Source of the DNA: Hyphomicrobiales bacterium
GTDB lineage: Bacteria > Pseudomonadota > Alphaproteobacteria > Rhizobiales > Rhizobiaceae
Length of the DNA: 64,000 nt
Assembly: GCA_900473745.1 (NCBI GenBank)
Contig: UCMW01000013.1
Location: 124,001 to 188,000, forward strand
Direction: 5' to 3'
Numbering within the stretch: the first letter of the stretch is position 1; every line of letters starts with the position of its first letter. The notes beneath the pieces are model-generated. The model did not search any database. It had not been told where the DNA came from and worked only from the letters and a program-made list of their open reading frames with translations. Shown here piece by piece: positions 9,687 to 18,624 of the stretch. Position numbers and translations under genes: made by a program.

Positions 9687-10841
9687 TCACGTCTCGGATA
9701 CATCTCTGGAGCTTGGGGGTGCGATCTCGCCGACGGCGGAGGAAGTGGGCGCAATGGTGAGCGTCGTTCCGTAGTAGAGATCGCTATCAAGATAGCGCGA
9801 GATGGCAAAGCGAACAAGCACGCCCACGGCCGCCGCCGCCGGCACAGCAACGAGAACGCCGACGAAGCCGAAGAGCGCACCGAAGGCGAACAGGGCGAAC
9901 ATCAACCAGACCGGATGCAGGCCGACGCTTTTACCCACCAGCTTTGGCTGCAGGATATTGCCCTCGATGAACTGGCCGAGGAAGAAGATGCCGGCGATCA
10001 CGCCGATCCAGATGAAATCCGGCCAGAATTGCACCAAGGCGACGCCGACCGCGAGCAACAGGCCGACAGTCGAGCCGACATAGGGGATGAAACTGATAAG
10101 GCCGGTGAAGAAGCCGATCAACAGGCCAAAATTCAGGCCGGCAACCGACAGCGCGACCGCATAGAAAATCCCGAGGATCAGGCAGAGCGAGCCCTGCCCA
10201 CGCACGAAGCCGGCGATCGTCTTGTCGAGTTCGGTCGCCAGCTGGCGCACGGTGGCGAGCTGGTTGCGCGGCACCCAGCTGTCGACCTTCTCGATCATGC
10301 GGTCCCAGTCGAGCAGCAGATAGAAGGCCACAACCGGGGTCACGACCAGTAGCGAGGCGATGTCGAGCAGCGCCTTGCCGGAGTTCCAGATCTGCTCGAC
10401 CAAGGTGCCGAGGAAGCCGACCCCTTCACTCAAGTAGCGGGAGAAATTCTCCCGGATCGTGCCCATCTGTCCATCCACCCAATCCGGCAGCCAGGACGCA
10501 TTTGAGGTCGAAATGAAGGTCTGCAGCTGGGTGATGTATCCGGGCACGCGCTGGATAAATTCATTGAGCTGGCTGGCGAGCACCGGGATGATGATCATCA
10601 GGGAGAGCACGAAGACGACGACAAAGGAGACGAGGATGACCACCGTCGCCATCAGGCGGCTCAAGCCGATACGCTCCAGCCGGTCGGCAACAGGATCAAG
10701 GAAATAGGCAAGCGCCATGCCGGCGATGAAGGGCAGAAGGATGGACGAGAACAGCATCAGGAAGCCGACGAAGACCGCAAGCGTGACCAGCCAGAAGAAG
10801 AGCTGGCGGCGGAGGCCGATTGCACTGATGTAACGAGCCAT
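9687..10841 (-). CDS. AI-2E family (PerM-like) membrane permease
   Basis: The 384-residue integral membrane protein has about 7-8 hydrophobic segments, including the family's characteristic LLDWDRMIEKVDSWVP loop near residue 180 and FIPYVGSTVGLLLA near residue 250. The family is named for an autoinducer-2 exporter, but members also include Na+/H+ antiporters and PerM proteins, so the substrate is unknown. A good sigma70-like promoter lies at 10938-10910. The stop codon directly abuts the hdaA start. The C-terminal roughly 25 residues (TLTIAPTSSAVGEIAPPSSR) look disordered. Confidence 0.85.
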   Translation of the reverse strand: MARYISAIGLRRQLFFWLVTLAVFVGFLMLFSSILLPFIAGMALAYFLDPVADRLERIGLSRLMATVVILVSFVVVFVLSLMIIIPVLASQLNEFIQRVPGYITQLQTFISTSNASWLPDWVDGQMGTIRENFSRYLSEGVGFLGTLVEQIWNSGKALLDIASLLVVTPVVAFYLLLDWDRMIEKVDSWVPRNQLATVRQLATELDKTIAGFVRGQGSLCLILGIFYAVALSVAGLNFGLLIGFFTGLISFIPYVGSTVGLLLAVGVALVQFWPDFIWIGVIAGIFFLGQFIEGNILQPKLVGKSVGLHPVWLMFALFAFGALFGFVGVLVAVPAAAAVGVLVRFAISRYLDSDLYYGTTLTIAPTSSAVGEIAPPSSRDVSET

Positions 10842-10909
10842 GTCCGTCTCCGTTTCCTTGTTTTATGCCGCGCGCAGGCGGGCTCTGCATGCTGCAACGC
10901 CGTAGTAGG

Positions 10910-10938
10910 AGATAGGTTACCGGCAAAGCCTTGGTCAA
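10910..10938 (-). promoter_or_regulatory. Sigma70-like promoter of the AI-2E/hdaA operon
   Basis: On the minus strand TTGACC (10938-10933) and CTATCT (10915-10910) are separated by exactly 17 bp. This fits the rhizobial housekeeping consensus CTTGAC-N17-CTATAT, including the preceding C. It would give a 5' untranslated region of about 60 nt before the ATG at 10841. Confidence 0.65.
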
Positions 10939-11081
10939 GAACTCCCACTCGATCCGCCACGACAAGATGCCGTCGCAAGCCAGAATGCCCGGGAAATCGT
11001 GTGGTTCCCCGGCTCTTAGCTTGCATCTGAGGGCTCTTCATGCCATGGCCAGCCGAAATTCTCGCAGGATCGGAGGCAGGC

Positions 11082-12155
11082 ATGAGCCAGGCTGGCAAGA
11101 ACGGGTTGACCTATAGCGATGCAGGCGTCGACATCGACGCGGGCAACCTGATGGTCGAGAAGATCAAGCCGGCCGTGAAATCGACGCGCCGTCCTGGCGC
11201 GGACGGCGAAATCGGCGGCTTCGGCGGGCTGTTCGACCTGAAGGCCGCCGGCTTCAAGGATCCGATCCTGGTTGCCGCTAACGACGGCGTCGGCACCAAG
11301 CTGAAGATCGCCATCGACGCCAATATCCACGACACCGTCGGCGTCGACCTCGTCGCCATGTGCGTCAACGACCTCGTGGTGCAGGGTGCCGAACCCCTGC
11401 TCTTCCTCGACTATTACGCCACCGGCAAGCTCGACCCGGACCAGGGAGCCGCGATCGTTCAGGGCATCGCTGCCGGCTGCCGCGAGGCAGGCTGCGCGCT
11501 GATCGGCGGCGAGACCGCCGAAATGCCGGGCATGTATTCCAAGGGCGATTACGACCTCGCCGGCTTTGCCGTGGGTGCTGCCGAGCGCGGCGAGTTGCTG
11601 CCAGCTGGCGACATTGCCGAAGGCGACGTGATCCTTGGCCTCTCCTCGTCGGGCGTGCATTCCAACGGCTTCTCGCTGGTGCGCAAGATCGTCGAACTCT
11701 CGGGCCTGGCCTGGGATGCAGCCGCCCCCTTCTCCGAGGGACAGTCGCTGGGTGCCGCCCTGCTGACACCGACCCGCATCTATGTGAAGCCACTTTTGAA
11801 GGCGATCAAGGACACCAAGTCGCTTAAGGCACTCGCCCACATCACCGGCGGCGGCTTCCCGGAAAACATTCCGCGTGTGCTGCCGAAGCATCTTGCCGCC
11901 GAGATCGATCTCGCGTCCTTCCAGGTTCCGGCCGTCTTTTCCTGGCTCGCCAAGACCGGCGGCGTTGCCCAGAACGAAATGCTGCGCACCTTCAACTGCG
12001 GCATCGGCATGATCGTCGTCGTTTCCGCCGACAAGGTGGACGAGGTCACCAAGGCGCTTGAAGCCGAGGGTGAAACCGTGGCCCGTCTCGGCCGCATGAT
12101 CGCCCGCGAAGAGGGTACGCATGGCGTGACCTATAAGGGTACGCTTGCCCTATGA
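11082..12155 (+). CDS. purM: Phosphoribosylformylglycinamidine cyclo-ligase (AIR synthetase)
   Basis: PurM catalyses the fifth step of purine synthesis, ATP-dependent closure of the imidazole ring of FGAM. The 357-residue protein has [35 protein letters not shown] and [11 protein letters not shown], all diagnostic. I chose the ATG at 11082 because GGAGG (11072-11076) sits just upstream and [18 protein letters not shown] is the usual PurM N-terminus; an ATG at 11040 would add 14 unconserved residues. It overlaps purN by 4 nt. Confidence 0.95.
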   Translation: MSQAGKNGLTYSDAGVDIDAGNLMVEKIKPAVKSTRRPGADGEIGGFGGLFDLKAAGFKDPILVAANDGVGTKLKIAIDANIHDTVGVDLVAMCVNDLVVQGAEPLLFLDYYATGKLDPDQGAAIVQGIAAGCREAGCALIGGETAEMPGMYSKGDYDLAGFAVGAAERGELLPAGDIAEGDVILGLSSSGVHSNGFSLVRKIVELSGLAWDAAAPFSEGQSLGAALLTPTRIYVKPLLKAIKDTKSLKALAHITGGGFPENIPRVLPKHLAAEIDLASFQVPAVFSWLAKTGGVAQNEMLRTFNCGIGMIVVVSADKVDEVTKALEAEGETVARLGRMIAREEGTHGVTYKGTLAL

Positions 12156-12808
12156 GCGCCCGGCGCCAACGCGTCGTCGCCTTCATCTCCGGCGGCGGAT
12201 CGAACATGCTGGCGCTGGCGAAAGCGTGCAAAGCTGCGGACTATCCGGCTGAGATCGTCGCTGTCTTCTCCGACAAGCCCGAGGCCGGCGGCCTTGCCAA
12301 GGCGGAAGCATTCGGCATTCCGACACGCGTCTTCGAGCGCAAGGCCTTCAGTTCCAAGGCCGAGCATGAGACGGCAATCCTCGCCGCACTCGCCGAGATC
12401 GCCCCGGACCTGATCTGCCTTGCCGGCTACATGCGCTTGCTCTCGGGCGACTTCATCCGTCCGCATACCGGCCGGATCCTCAACATTCACCCTTCCCTGC
12501 TGCCGCTGTTCCCCGGACTGCACACGCATCAGCGGGCGCTGGACGCAGGCATGAAGGTTGCCGGTTGCACCGTGCATTTCGTCACCGAAGGCATGGACGA
12601 AGGGCCAGTCATCGCGCAGGCCGTCGTGCCCGTTCTGATCGATGACACGGCGGAAACCCTTGCGGGCCGTGTGCTCACCGTCGAGCACCAGACCTATGCG
12701 GCTGCTCTGAAGCTCGTAGCATCGGGTCAGGTCGCGATGCGGGCGGATGGCAGCGTCGAGCGGCTGGCGTCCGAAACGGACGCTGCGGCAAGGTTGATCA
12801 GCGCCTGA
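12152..12808 (+). CDS. purN: Phosphoribosylglycinamide formyltransferase
   Basis: The 218-residue protein transfers a formyl group from 10-formyl-THF to GAR in purine synthesis. Visible signatures are [12 protein letters not shown] near residue 12, LAGYMRLLS, the [16 protein letters not shown] segment holding the catalytic Asn and His, and [15 protein letters not shown] with the catalytic Asp. The start overlaps the purM stop as ATGA, so the two consecutive enzymes are co-translated. The last 10-15 residues are not conserved. Confidence 0.95.
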   Translation: MSARRQRVVAFISGGGSNMLALAKACKAADYPAEIVAVFSDKPEAGGLAKAEAFGIPTRVFERKAFSSKAEHETAILAALAEIAPDLICLAGYMRLLSGDFIRPHTGRILNIHPSLLPLFPGLHTHQRALDAGMKVAGCTVHFVTEGMDEGPVIAQAVVPVLIDDTAETLAGRVLTVEHQTYAAALKLVASGQVAMRADGSVERLASETDAAARLISA

Positions 12809-12853
12809 GGCAAGGCGGCCAGGCTTCGGCGCCAAAGTCCTGATAGCAATCTC

Positions 12854-12861
12854 TTAACCAT
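12854..12861 (+). promoter_or_regulatory. CtrA-like TTAACCAT motif before the omptin gene
   Basis: TTAACCAT matches the core of the CtrA recognition sequence reported for rhizobia. It lies 4 bp before the first possible ATG of the omptin gene and 43 bp before the alternative start. Only one half-site is present, so this is a weak call. Confidence 0.25.
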
Positions 12862-12865
12862 AAAC

Positions 12866-13825
12866 ATGCAACCGTGGCGATTATCCGATCGGCACAGGCA
12901 TCCCATGTTCAACACCCCAGGCATTTCGGCAGTTTCTCTTGGCAGCGCACTGCTACTGGCCACCTCGGCATTTGGCGAGGACGGCTCGGTCCGCTACTTC
13001 GCCGGCATCGGCATGGCCAACATCAAGGCCGGTGAATATGTCTACAGTGGCGACTACAAAGTGAGCCAGCTCGACTGGGAGAGCAAGGGCGTCAAGACCG
13101 GCTCAATCGGGGCAGAAGTCGACATCGGTTACGCCTGGAAACTGAAAGGCCGTGTCGATGTGGGCCTCGAGGGCGACGGCTTCATGGAAGACCGCGACTG
13201 GCTGGACACATCCTATTCCGGCTGGACGCACCAATCGCTGCATCCGGACACCGAACTCGACCGCTACATCAACGTGCTGCTGGAGGCCGAGCGCGCCCTG
13301 GTCGACACCGGCGCCACCCGGCTCGGGGTCGGCGGTGGCATCGGCTACACCAATGTCAAATGGACGGCCCGCGGCGGCAGCTACATCTACAGTGACGTGA
13401 CCTTGCACGACACTGTCGGCAATTTTGCCGATGGCGAGAAGGGCATCACCTATGAGCAGAGAATCCCGACGCTGTTCCTCAGTGCCAATGCCGAGCAACG
13501 CATAGGTGCGCTGACGCTTTCCGGCGTCGTGCGCGGCGGCGCGGCGATCAGCTACAAGGGTGTCGACGACCACTGGATGCGCGACCTGCGCTTTACAGAC
13601 ACGATGGATCTGGCGCCGATGATGGGGGCAACCGTCACCGCCGACTACCAGGTCCTGCCCTCGGCTGCGATCTACCTCGGCGGCGACTTCCAGAAAATCT
13701 TCAAGACGCGCGGCGATGCGGAAGTCCGCGACACCGTGACAGGTGCCAGTGCCGGCTTCGACGACGGCGCTGCCTCCGATTACCAGTCGGTCATGGTCAC
13801 CGCTGGCGTGAAGGGGACTTTCTAG
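12866..13825 (+). CDS. Omptin-family outer-membrane aspartyl protease
   Basis: The protein aligns along its length with OmpT-type proteases: KVSQLDW (residues 65-71), RDWLDTS then HPDTELD (110-132), TARGGSYIYS (167-176) and the C-terminal aromatic VTAGVKGTF typical of a beta-barrel. The OmpT catalytic pairs are conserved as D109/D111 (D-R-D) and D234/H236 (D-D-H). Omptins cleave peptides between basic residues at the cell surface and need LPS for activity. The start is uncertain: ATG 12866 gives a long basic n-region, whereas ATG 12905 gives a compact signal peptide ending near ATSAFG but without a basic residue. Neither has a strong ribosome binding site. It appears monocistronic. Confidence 0.88.
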   Translation: MQPWRLSDRHRHPMFNTPGISAVSLGSALLLATSAFGEDGSVRYFAGIGMANIKAGEYVYSGDYKVSQLDWESKGVKTGSIGAEVDIGYAWKLKGRVDVGLEGDGFMEDRDWLDTSYSGWTHQSLHPDTELDRYINVLLEAERALVDTGATRLGVGGGIGYTNVKWTARGGSYIYSDVTLHDTVGNFADGEKGITYEQRIPTLFLSANAEQRIGALTLSGVVRGGAAISYKGVDDHWMRDLRFTDTMDLAPMMGATVTADYQVLPSAAIYLGGDFQKIFKTRGDAEVRDTVTGASAGFDDGAASDYQSVMVTAGVKGTF

Positions 13826-13979
13826 ACCGGGACGCGGCCCGACTTCGAGACTGCATTCTGGCCATCTCAGACTTCGAAATCCGTCTGATCTGGCAACTTC
13901 CCGATGCCATCGACTCATGGTCTACTGCCTGTGATTGCCCTTGACCTTGGCATTTTGTCTTCACAGCGCAGTGTTTCAG

Positions 13980-15833
13980 ATGACCTTTTCCGCTCGCCTG
14001 TTTCGCCCATTCGAGAGCCTCTTGCGGCCTCTCGACATTCCCTTCCAGAACATGCCGGATGGCGGTCCGTTTCGCCTGCTCTATCATTTTGCACGCTATG
14101 CGCCAGGGCCACTGATCGCGATCCTCGTGCTGAGCGCGGCGATCGAGATCTCCAACCTCGCCGTGATCTGGGGCGTATCGCACCTGGTCGACGGGGTCTC
14201 CGCGGGCGGTGTGGTCCCGTACCTGCGCGAACACCAGACCGCGCTTATCCTTTTCCTGATCTTGTTCTTTCCGGTGACGCCGCTCATGAGCTTCCTGTGC
14301 AATGCGCTCGGTTCGCATGTACTGGGCGTCGCGATGCCCTCGCTCATCCAGTGGCACGGGCACAAGGCGGTGGAGCGGCAGGACCTCGCCTTTTTCCACG
14401 ATCTGTTCGCCGGCCAGGTCGCGACGCGTATTGCCCAGGTCGCATCTGCCGTGAAGCAGCAACTCGCGGTCGCCATCTGGCTCCTGCCGAACTTCATCGT
14501 GCAATTGGTCGGCTCGCTCGCCCTGATGATCACATTGTCCTGGCCGCTCGCCATTCCCGTCGTGATCTGGATCGGCGCAAATGCGCTCGTCGCTCATCTG
14601 GCGATCCCGAAGTTCTCCGAAACCGCCCGCAAATCCGCCAAGGCACGCAGCCGGCTGGTCGGCTCGATGACCGATCTCTACAGCAACATCCAGACCGTGA
14701 AACTGTTTGCCGCGGAGGACAGCGAGGCCGGCGCCCTGCGCAAGGCGATCGGCAAGTCGATGGACATGCAATATCAGGAGCGCCAGGTCGGCATCCTCTC
14801 AGACATGGCGGTCATCACGCTCAACGTCCTGCTGTTTCTCTCGATCTTCGGCATCAGTGTCTGGGGTTTGGTCAGAGGCTTCGTCTCGATCGGCGAATTC
14901 GTCGCAGCAATCACGCTCACCCAGCGCCTTTCGGCGAACTCCCGTGGCTTTCTCAGCATGGGCCAGCAGATCTTCGAGGCCGTCGGTACCATCCGCGATG
15001 CCATGCCGGTCATGACGAATACGCCTGATGTCGTCGATTCCCCTGATGCACGACCGCTTGTCGTCGACCACGGGGAAATCCGCTTCGAACAAGTGAATTT
15101 CGGATACCGCGACGAGACGTCTGTACTCGAGGACCTGTCGCTTCATATCCGTCCGGGTGAAAAACTGGGGCTGGTCGGCCTATCAGGCGCGGGAAAGACG
15201 ACACTGGTCAGCCTGTTGTTGCGGCTCTTCGACGTCAAAAGCGGGCGGATCCTGATCGATGGTCAGGAGGTTGCAGGCGTGACCCAGGCGAGCCTCAGGC
15301 AGAAGATCGGGTACATCACCCAGGATGTCTCGCTGCTGCATCGCTCGATCGGCGACAATGTTCTGTATGGGCGCCCCGAAGCGAGCGAGGCCGAGGTCGC
15401 GGCTGCCATTCACGGCGCAAGTGCGACCGACTTCATCGTGGAACTGAAGGATGGCGAAGGGAGAACCGGAACCGACGCCTTTGTCGGCGACCGCGGTGTC
15501 CGGCTGTCGGGCGGTCAGCGCCAGCGCGTCGCCATTGCCCGAGTTTTATTGAAGGACGCCCCGATCCTCGTACTGGACGAGGCGACCTCGGCCCTCGACA
15601 GCGAGGCGGAAGCTACAATCCAGGAGAAGCTGGACCTGCTGATGCAGGGCAAGACCGTCATCGCCATCGCCCATCGGCTGTCGACGATCGCCCGCATGGA
15701 CCGCATCGTCGTGCTCGACCGGGGACGGATCATCGAGGAAGGGCGACCGGACGATCTGCTCGCCTCCGGCGGCCTCTACAGCCGCCTTTGGACACGGCAG
15801 ACCGGCGGTTACATCGCGGCGCTTGACGACTGA
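13980..15833 (+). CDS. ABC exporter (fused permease and ATPase)
   Basis: The 617-residue half-transporter has a six-helix membrane domain (about residues 40-330) and a C-terminal nucleotide-binding domain. The latter has Walker A GLSGAGKTT, signature LSGGQ, Walker B ILVLDEATSALD and the switch histidine in AIAHRLSTI. It probably works as a homodimer exporting a lipid, peptide or drug; the substrate cannot be read from the sequence. I favour ATG 13980 (MTFSARLFRPFESLL) over 13935 because the upstream 15 residues look non-coding. Its end overlaps the convergent Nudix gene by 25 nt. Confidence 0.88.
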   Translation: MTFSARLFRPFESLLRPLDIPFQNMPDGGPFRLLYHFARYAPGPLIAILVLSAAIEISNLAVIWGVSHLVDGVSAGGVVPYLREHQTALILFLILFFPVTPLMSFLCNALGSHVLGVAMPSLIQWHGHKAVERQDLAFFHDLFAGQVATRIAQVASAVKQQLAVAIWLLPNFIVQLVGSLALMITLSWPLAIPVVIWIGANALVAHLAIPKFSETARKSAKARSRLVGSMTDLYSNIQTVKLFAAEDSEAGALRKAIGKSMDMQYQERQVGILSDMAVITLNVLLFLSIFGISVWGLVRGFVSIGEFVAAITLTQRLSANSRGFLSMGQQIFEAVGTIRDAMPVMTNTPDVVDSPDARPLVVDHGEIRFEQVNFGYRDETSVLEDLSLHIRPGEKLGLVGLSGAGKTTLVSLLLRLFDVKSGRILIDGQEVAGVTQASLRQKIGYITQDVSLLHRSIGDNVLYGRPEASEAEVAAAIHGASATDFIVELKDGEGRTGTDAFVGDRGVRLSGGQRQRVAIARVLLKDAPILVLDEATSALDSEAEATIQEKLDLLMQGKTVIAIAHRLSTIARMDRIVVLDRGRIIEEGRPDDLLASGGLYSRLWTRQTGGYIAALDD

Positions 15834-16432
15834 TCCGGCTTGAGGCCGGCCCGTCTCAATGCCGCCCATTGCAGCAGCATGATGGTCTTGGCATCGATGA
15901 TCTCGCCGGCCTCGACCATTTCCATGGCTTCATTGAAGGCGATCTCGACGACCTCGATGTCCTCGTGCTCGTGGTCGAGCCCGCCACCGTCTGAAATGCG
16001 ATTGGCATCGGTCACGGCGGCGTAGAAGCCGTGGAGCTTTTCGGTGACCGAACCCGGCGATATGTAGGCGGCAAAGGCCGCAGTGGCGTTCGACAACTGG
16101 TAGCCGGTTTCCTCCAGCGCCTCGCGAACAGCCGCCTGCATCGCCGTTTCTCCCTCGTCGATAAAGCCGGCGGGGACCTCGAGCATGTAGGCATGGTCGC
16201 CATTCAGATGGACTGCGATGCGGAGCTGTCGCACCAGCGTGACGGTATCGCGCTCGACATTGTGCAGAAGAATTGCCGCGGCATTCCAGCGGTCGAAGAC
16301 TTCCCAGGTGAGCCTGTGCGGCGCCCTGCCCTCGCGGAAGAAATCGAAGGTGATGGCGCGCAGATGGCTCCAGCCTTTCCACAGAGTCTTGTCTTCCCGG
16401 ATGGCGATCCGGGCCTTGTCGAAAATGCTCAT
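15809..16432 (-). CDS. Nudix hydrolase (ADP-ribose/nucleoside-diphosphate-sugar pyrophosphatase type)
   Basis: The 207-residue protein has an intact Nudix box at residues 89-111 (G-x5-E-x7-REALEETGY), preceded by VPAGF, as in NudF/NudK-like ADP-ribose or GDP-mannose pyrophosphatases. The N-terminal dimerisation strands (WEVFDRWNAAAILLH) also fit that subfamily. The start was placed at 16432 (MSIFDKARIAIRE), 2 nt after the stop of the molybdopterin oxidoreductase; an earlier start at 16453 would overlap that gene by 19 nt. The 3' end overlaps the convergent ABC exporter by 25 nt. Confidence 0.88.
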   Translation of the reverse strand: MSIFDKARIAIREDKTLWKGWSHLRAITFDFFREGRAPHRLTWEVFDRWNAAAILLHNVERDTVTLVRQLRIAVHLNGDHAYMLEVPAGFIDEGETAMQAAVREALEETGYQLSNATAAFAAYISPGSVTEKLHGFYAAVTDANRISDGGGLDHEHEDIEVVEIAFNEAMEMVEAGEIIDAKTIMLLQWAALRRAGLKPDQSSSAAM

Positions 16433-16434
16433 GT

Positions 16435-18549
16435 TTATGCTTTTCTCATCCAAACTTTATTGTCGTGGAAGGCGGCACCGCCATGGGGCGCTGCCGGATC
16501 GGCGCCGGTCAAAACATTGATGCCCTCGCCGTCGAGATGGCTCTTGTTCGGCCAGAGACCTTCGGCGACCAGCACGCCCGGCTTCACGGCATCGGTGATC
16601 TTCGCATGGATGCGGAGTTCCCCTCTACCATTACCCAGGCGGACGACGTCCCCTTCGGCCAAGCCAAGGCCCAAGGCATCGGCCGGGTTGACCATGACTT
16701 CGGGGCGGCCTTCCTTGTCGCGCGAGGTCTTGGTCTCGGCGAATGTGGAGTTCAGGAAGTTGCGCGCCGGTGACGTGGCAAGCCGGAATGAGTGCTCCGC
16801 ATCGGCGGTTTCGATCAGGTCGACCTGGTCAGGATAGACCGGCAGCGATTTGACCGGCCCGAGCGAGCCGAGCCTTGCCGGCGGCTTGTTCGGCGCGGGC
16901 GTATTTTCCCAATCCGGCTTGAAGCGGAACTTGCCGTCCGGGTGGCCAAAGCCGTTCAGGTAATGCGCATCCTCGAAGGCCGGCTGGCAGTCGAGCCACT
17001 TGTCCTCGATCAGCGTGTCGAAATCCGGCTTGCCGCTGACATAAAGCATGCGCTCGATGTGCTCCCGCTCGGTCTTGCCGAAGCCGGGCCGATCGGCGAC
17101 GCCGAGGCGCTTGGCCAGTTCCTCGATGACGAAGAGGTTGGTGCGCACCAAGGGTGGTGCCTCGACGAGCTTAGGCCCGAGCAAGATATGGCTCTGGCCA
17201 CCGCCGCGATAGATGTCGTCGTGCTCGACAAACATGGTGGCGGGCAGCACGATATCGGCGAGTTCCGCCGTCTCGGTCATGAACTGCTCGTGCACGGCAA
17301 CGAAGAGGTCGTCGCGCAGGAAGCCTTGTTTCACGAGGCGCTGTTCAGGCGCGACATTCACCGGATTGGTGTTCTGGACGATCACCGCATCGACCGGGCC
17401 GCGATGGCGTAGAGCTTCCGCGTCCCCCGTCAGGACACGACCGATCTGCGACTGGTCGAGCATGCGGATATCGGGGTCGACCAAAGCAGTGCCCATCAGC
17501 TCTGCCTTGTTGAGCTGGAAGATGTCGCTGTTCGAGTGAAAGGCGCCGCCGCCCTCGTGTTGCCAGGAGCCAAGCACGGTCGCGAGTGACAGGGCCGCAT
17601 GCATCGAGACCGCGCCATTACGGCTGCGCGTGAAGCCGTAGCCGAGGCGGAAGAAACTCTTCTTCGTCTGGCCGACGAGACGGGCGAAGGCCTCGATCTC
17701 TTCGACGGAGAGACCGGTGATGGCCGAGGCCCATTCCGGCGTCTTGTCTTTCAGATGCGCTTCGAGACCTGCCGGATCATCGGCGAATTTCGCCATGTAT
17801 GCGCGGTCGGCATAACCATCGCGGAAGGCGACATGCATGGCAGCGCAGGCGAGCGCCGCATCCGTTCCGGGCTTCAGAATCAAGGCCATGTCGGCCTGCT
17901 TCATCGTCGGATTGTCGTAGATGTCGATCACGACGATCTTGGCGCCACGGTCCTTGCGGGCCTTGACCGCGTGGGTCATCACATTGACCTGGGTCGCGAC
18001 CGCATTGGTGCCCCAGATCACGACGCAATCGGAGACGGCCATTTCACGCGGATCAGGCCCGCGCAGCGTGCCGGTGCCCATGACATAACCGGTCCAGGCC
18101 ATGTTGGTGCAGATCGTGCCGAAGAAGCCGGAATATTTCTTCGCGTGACGCAGGCGCTCGATCGAGTCGCGCTGCACGAGACCCATGGTGCCGGCGTAGA
18201 AGTAAGGCCAGACGGCTTCGGAGCCGTGGCGCTGCTCGGCCTTGACGAAGGCCTCGGCGATTTCGTCGAGGGCGGCTTCCCAAGTGACGTCCTGCCACTG
18301 CCCCGCCCCCTTGGCGCCGGCCCGGCGAACCGGTTTCATCAACCGGTCGGGATGATAGAGCCGCTCGGCATACCGCGCGACCTTGGCGCAGATGACGCCC
18401 GCCGTATAGCTGTTCTCGGTTGCGCCGCGCATGCGACCGATGCGACCGTCCTCCGTCAGTTCGACGTCGAGGGCGCAGGTGGATGGACAGTCATGCGGAC
18501 AGGCCGTATGACCGACCGACCGGTTTCGGATGGGGCTCTGAATGTTCAT
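16435..18549 (-). CDS. Molybdopterin oxidoreductase, DMSO reductase superfamily
   Basis: The 704-residue protein has an N-terminal 4Fe-4S site with cysteines at about 17, 21, 25 and 54 (ACPHDCPSTC ... VICAK). Bis-MGD-binding domains follow, including VIWGTNAVATQVNVM and the C-terminal molydopterin-binding region with AEGDVVRLGNGRGEL. No TAT signal is present, so it is probably cytoplasmic. It resembles assimilatory or formate-dehydrogenase-like enzymes annotated only at family level; electron partners are not adjacent and the substrate is unknown. I started at 18549 (MNIQSPIRNRSVGHT); an upstream start at 18591 adds 14 unlikely residues. It probably forms an operon with the Nudix gene. Confidence 0.88.
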   Translation of the reverse strand: MNIQSPIRNRSVGHTACPHDCPSTCALDVELTEDGRIGRMRGATENSYTAGVICAKVARYAERLYHPDRLMKPVRRAGAKGAGQWQDVTWEAALDEIAEAFVKAEQRHGSEAVWPYFYAGTMGLVQRDSIERLRHAKKYSGFFGTICTNMAWTGYVMGTGTLRGPDPREMAVSDCVVIWGTNAVATQVNVMTHAVKARKDRGAKIVVIDIYDNPTMKQADMALILKPGTDAALACAAMHVAFRDGYADRAYMAKFADDPAGLEAHLKDKTPEWASAITGLSVEEIEAFARLVGQTKKSFFRLGYGFTRSRNGAVSMHAALSLATVLGSWQHEGGGAFHSNSDIFQLNKAELMGTALVDPDIRMLDQSQIGRVLTGDAEALRHRGPVDAVIVQNTNPVNVAPEQRLVKQGFLRDDLFVAVHEQFMTETAELADIVLPATMFVEHDDIYRGGGQSHILLGPKLVEAPPLVRTNLFVIEELAKRLGVADRPGFGKTEREHIERMLYVSGKPDFDTLIEDKWLDCQPAFEDAHYLNGFGHPDGKFRFKPDWENTPAPNKPPARLGSLGPVKSLPVYPDQVDLIETADAEHSFRLATSPARNFLNSTFAETKTSRDKEGRPEVMVNPADALGLGLAEGDVVRLGNGRGELRIHAKITDAVKPGVLVAEGLWPNKSHLDGEGINVLTGADPAAPHGGAAFHDNKVWMRKA

Positions 18550-18624
18550 GCGCCGGTTATAGGCCAAGGCCTGAACGCTCAAAAGCCCCATTCGAACAAT
18601 TCATCACTGCCATCGGAAGCCCTC

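Noticed and set aside
17599-18624. In-frame extension of rlmJ by 342 codons
   Set aside because: The region is the antisense of the molybdopterin oxidoreductase; RlmJ begins at 18625 with its diagnostic N-terminus.
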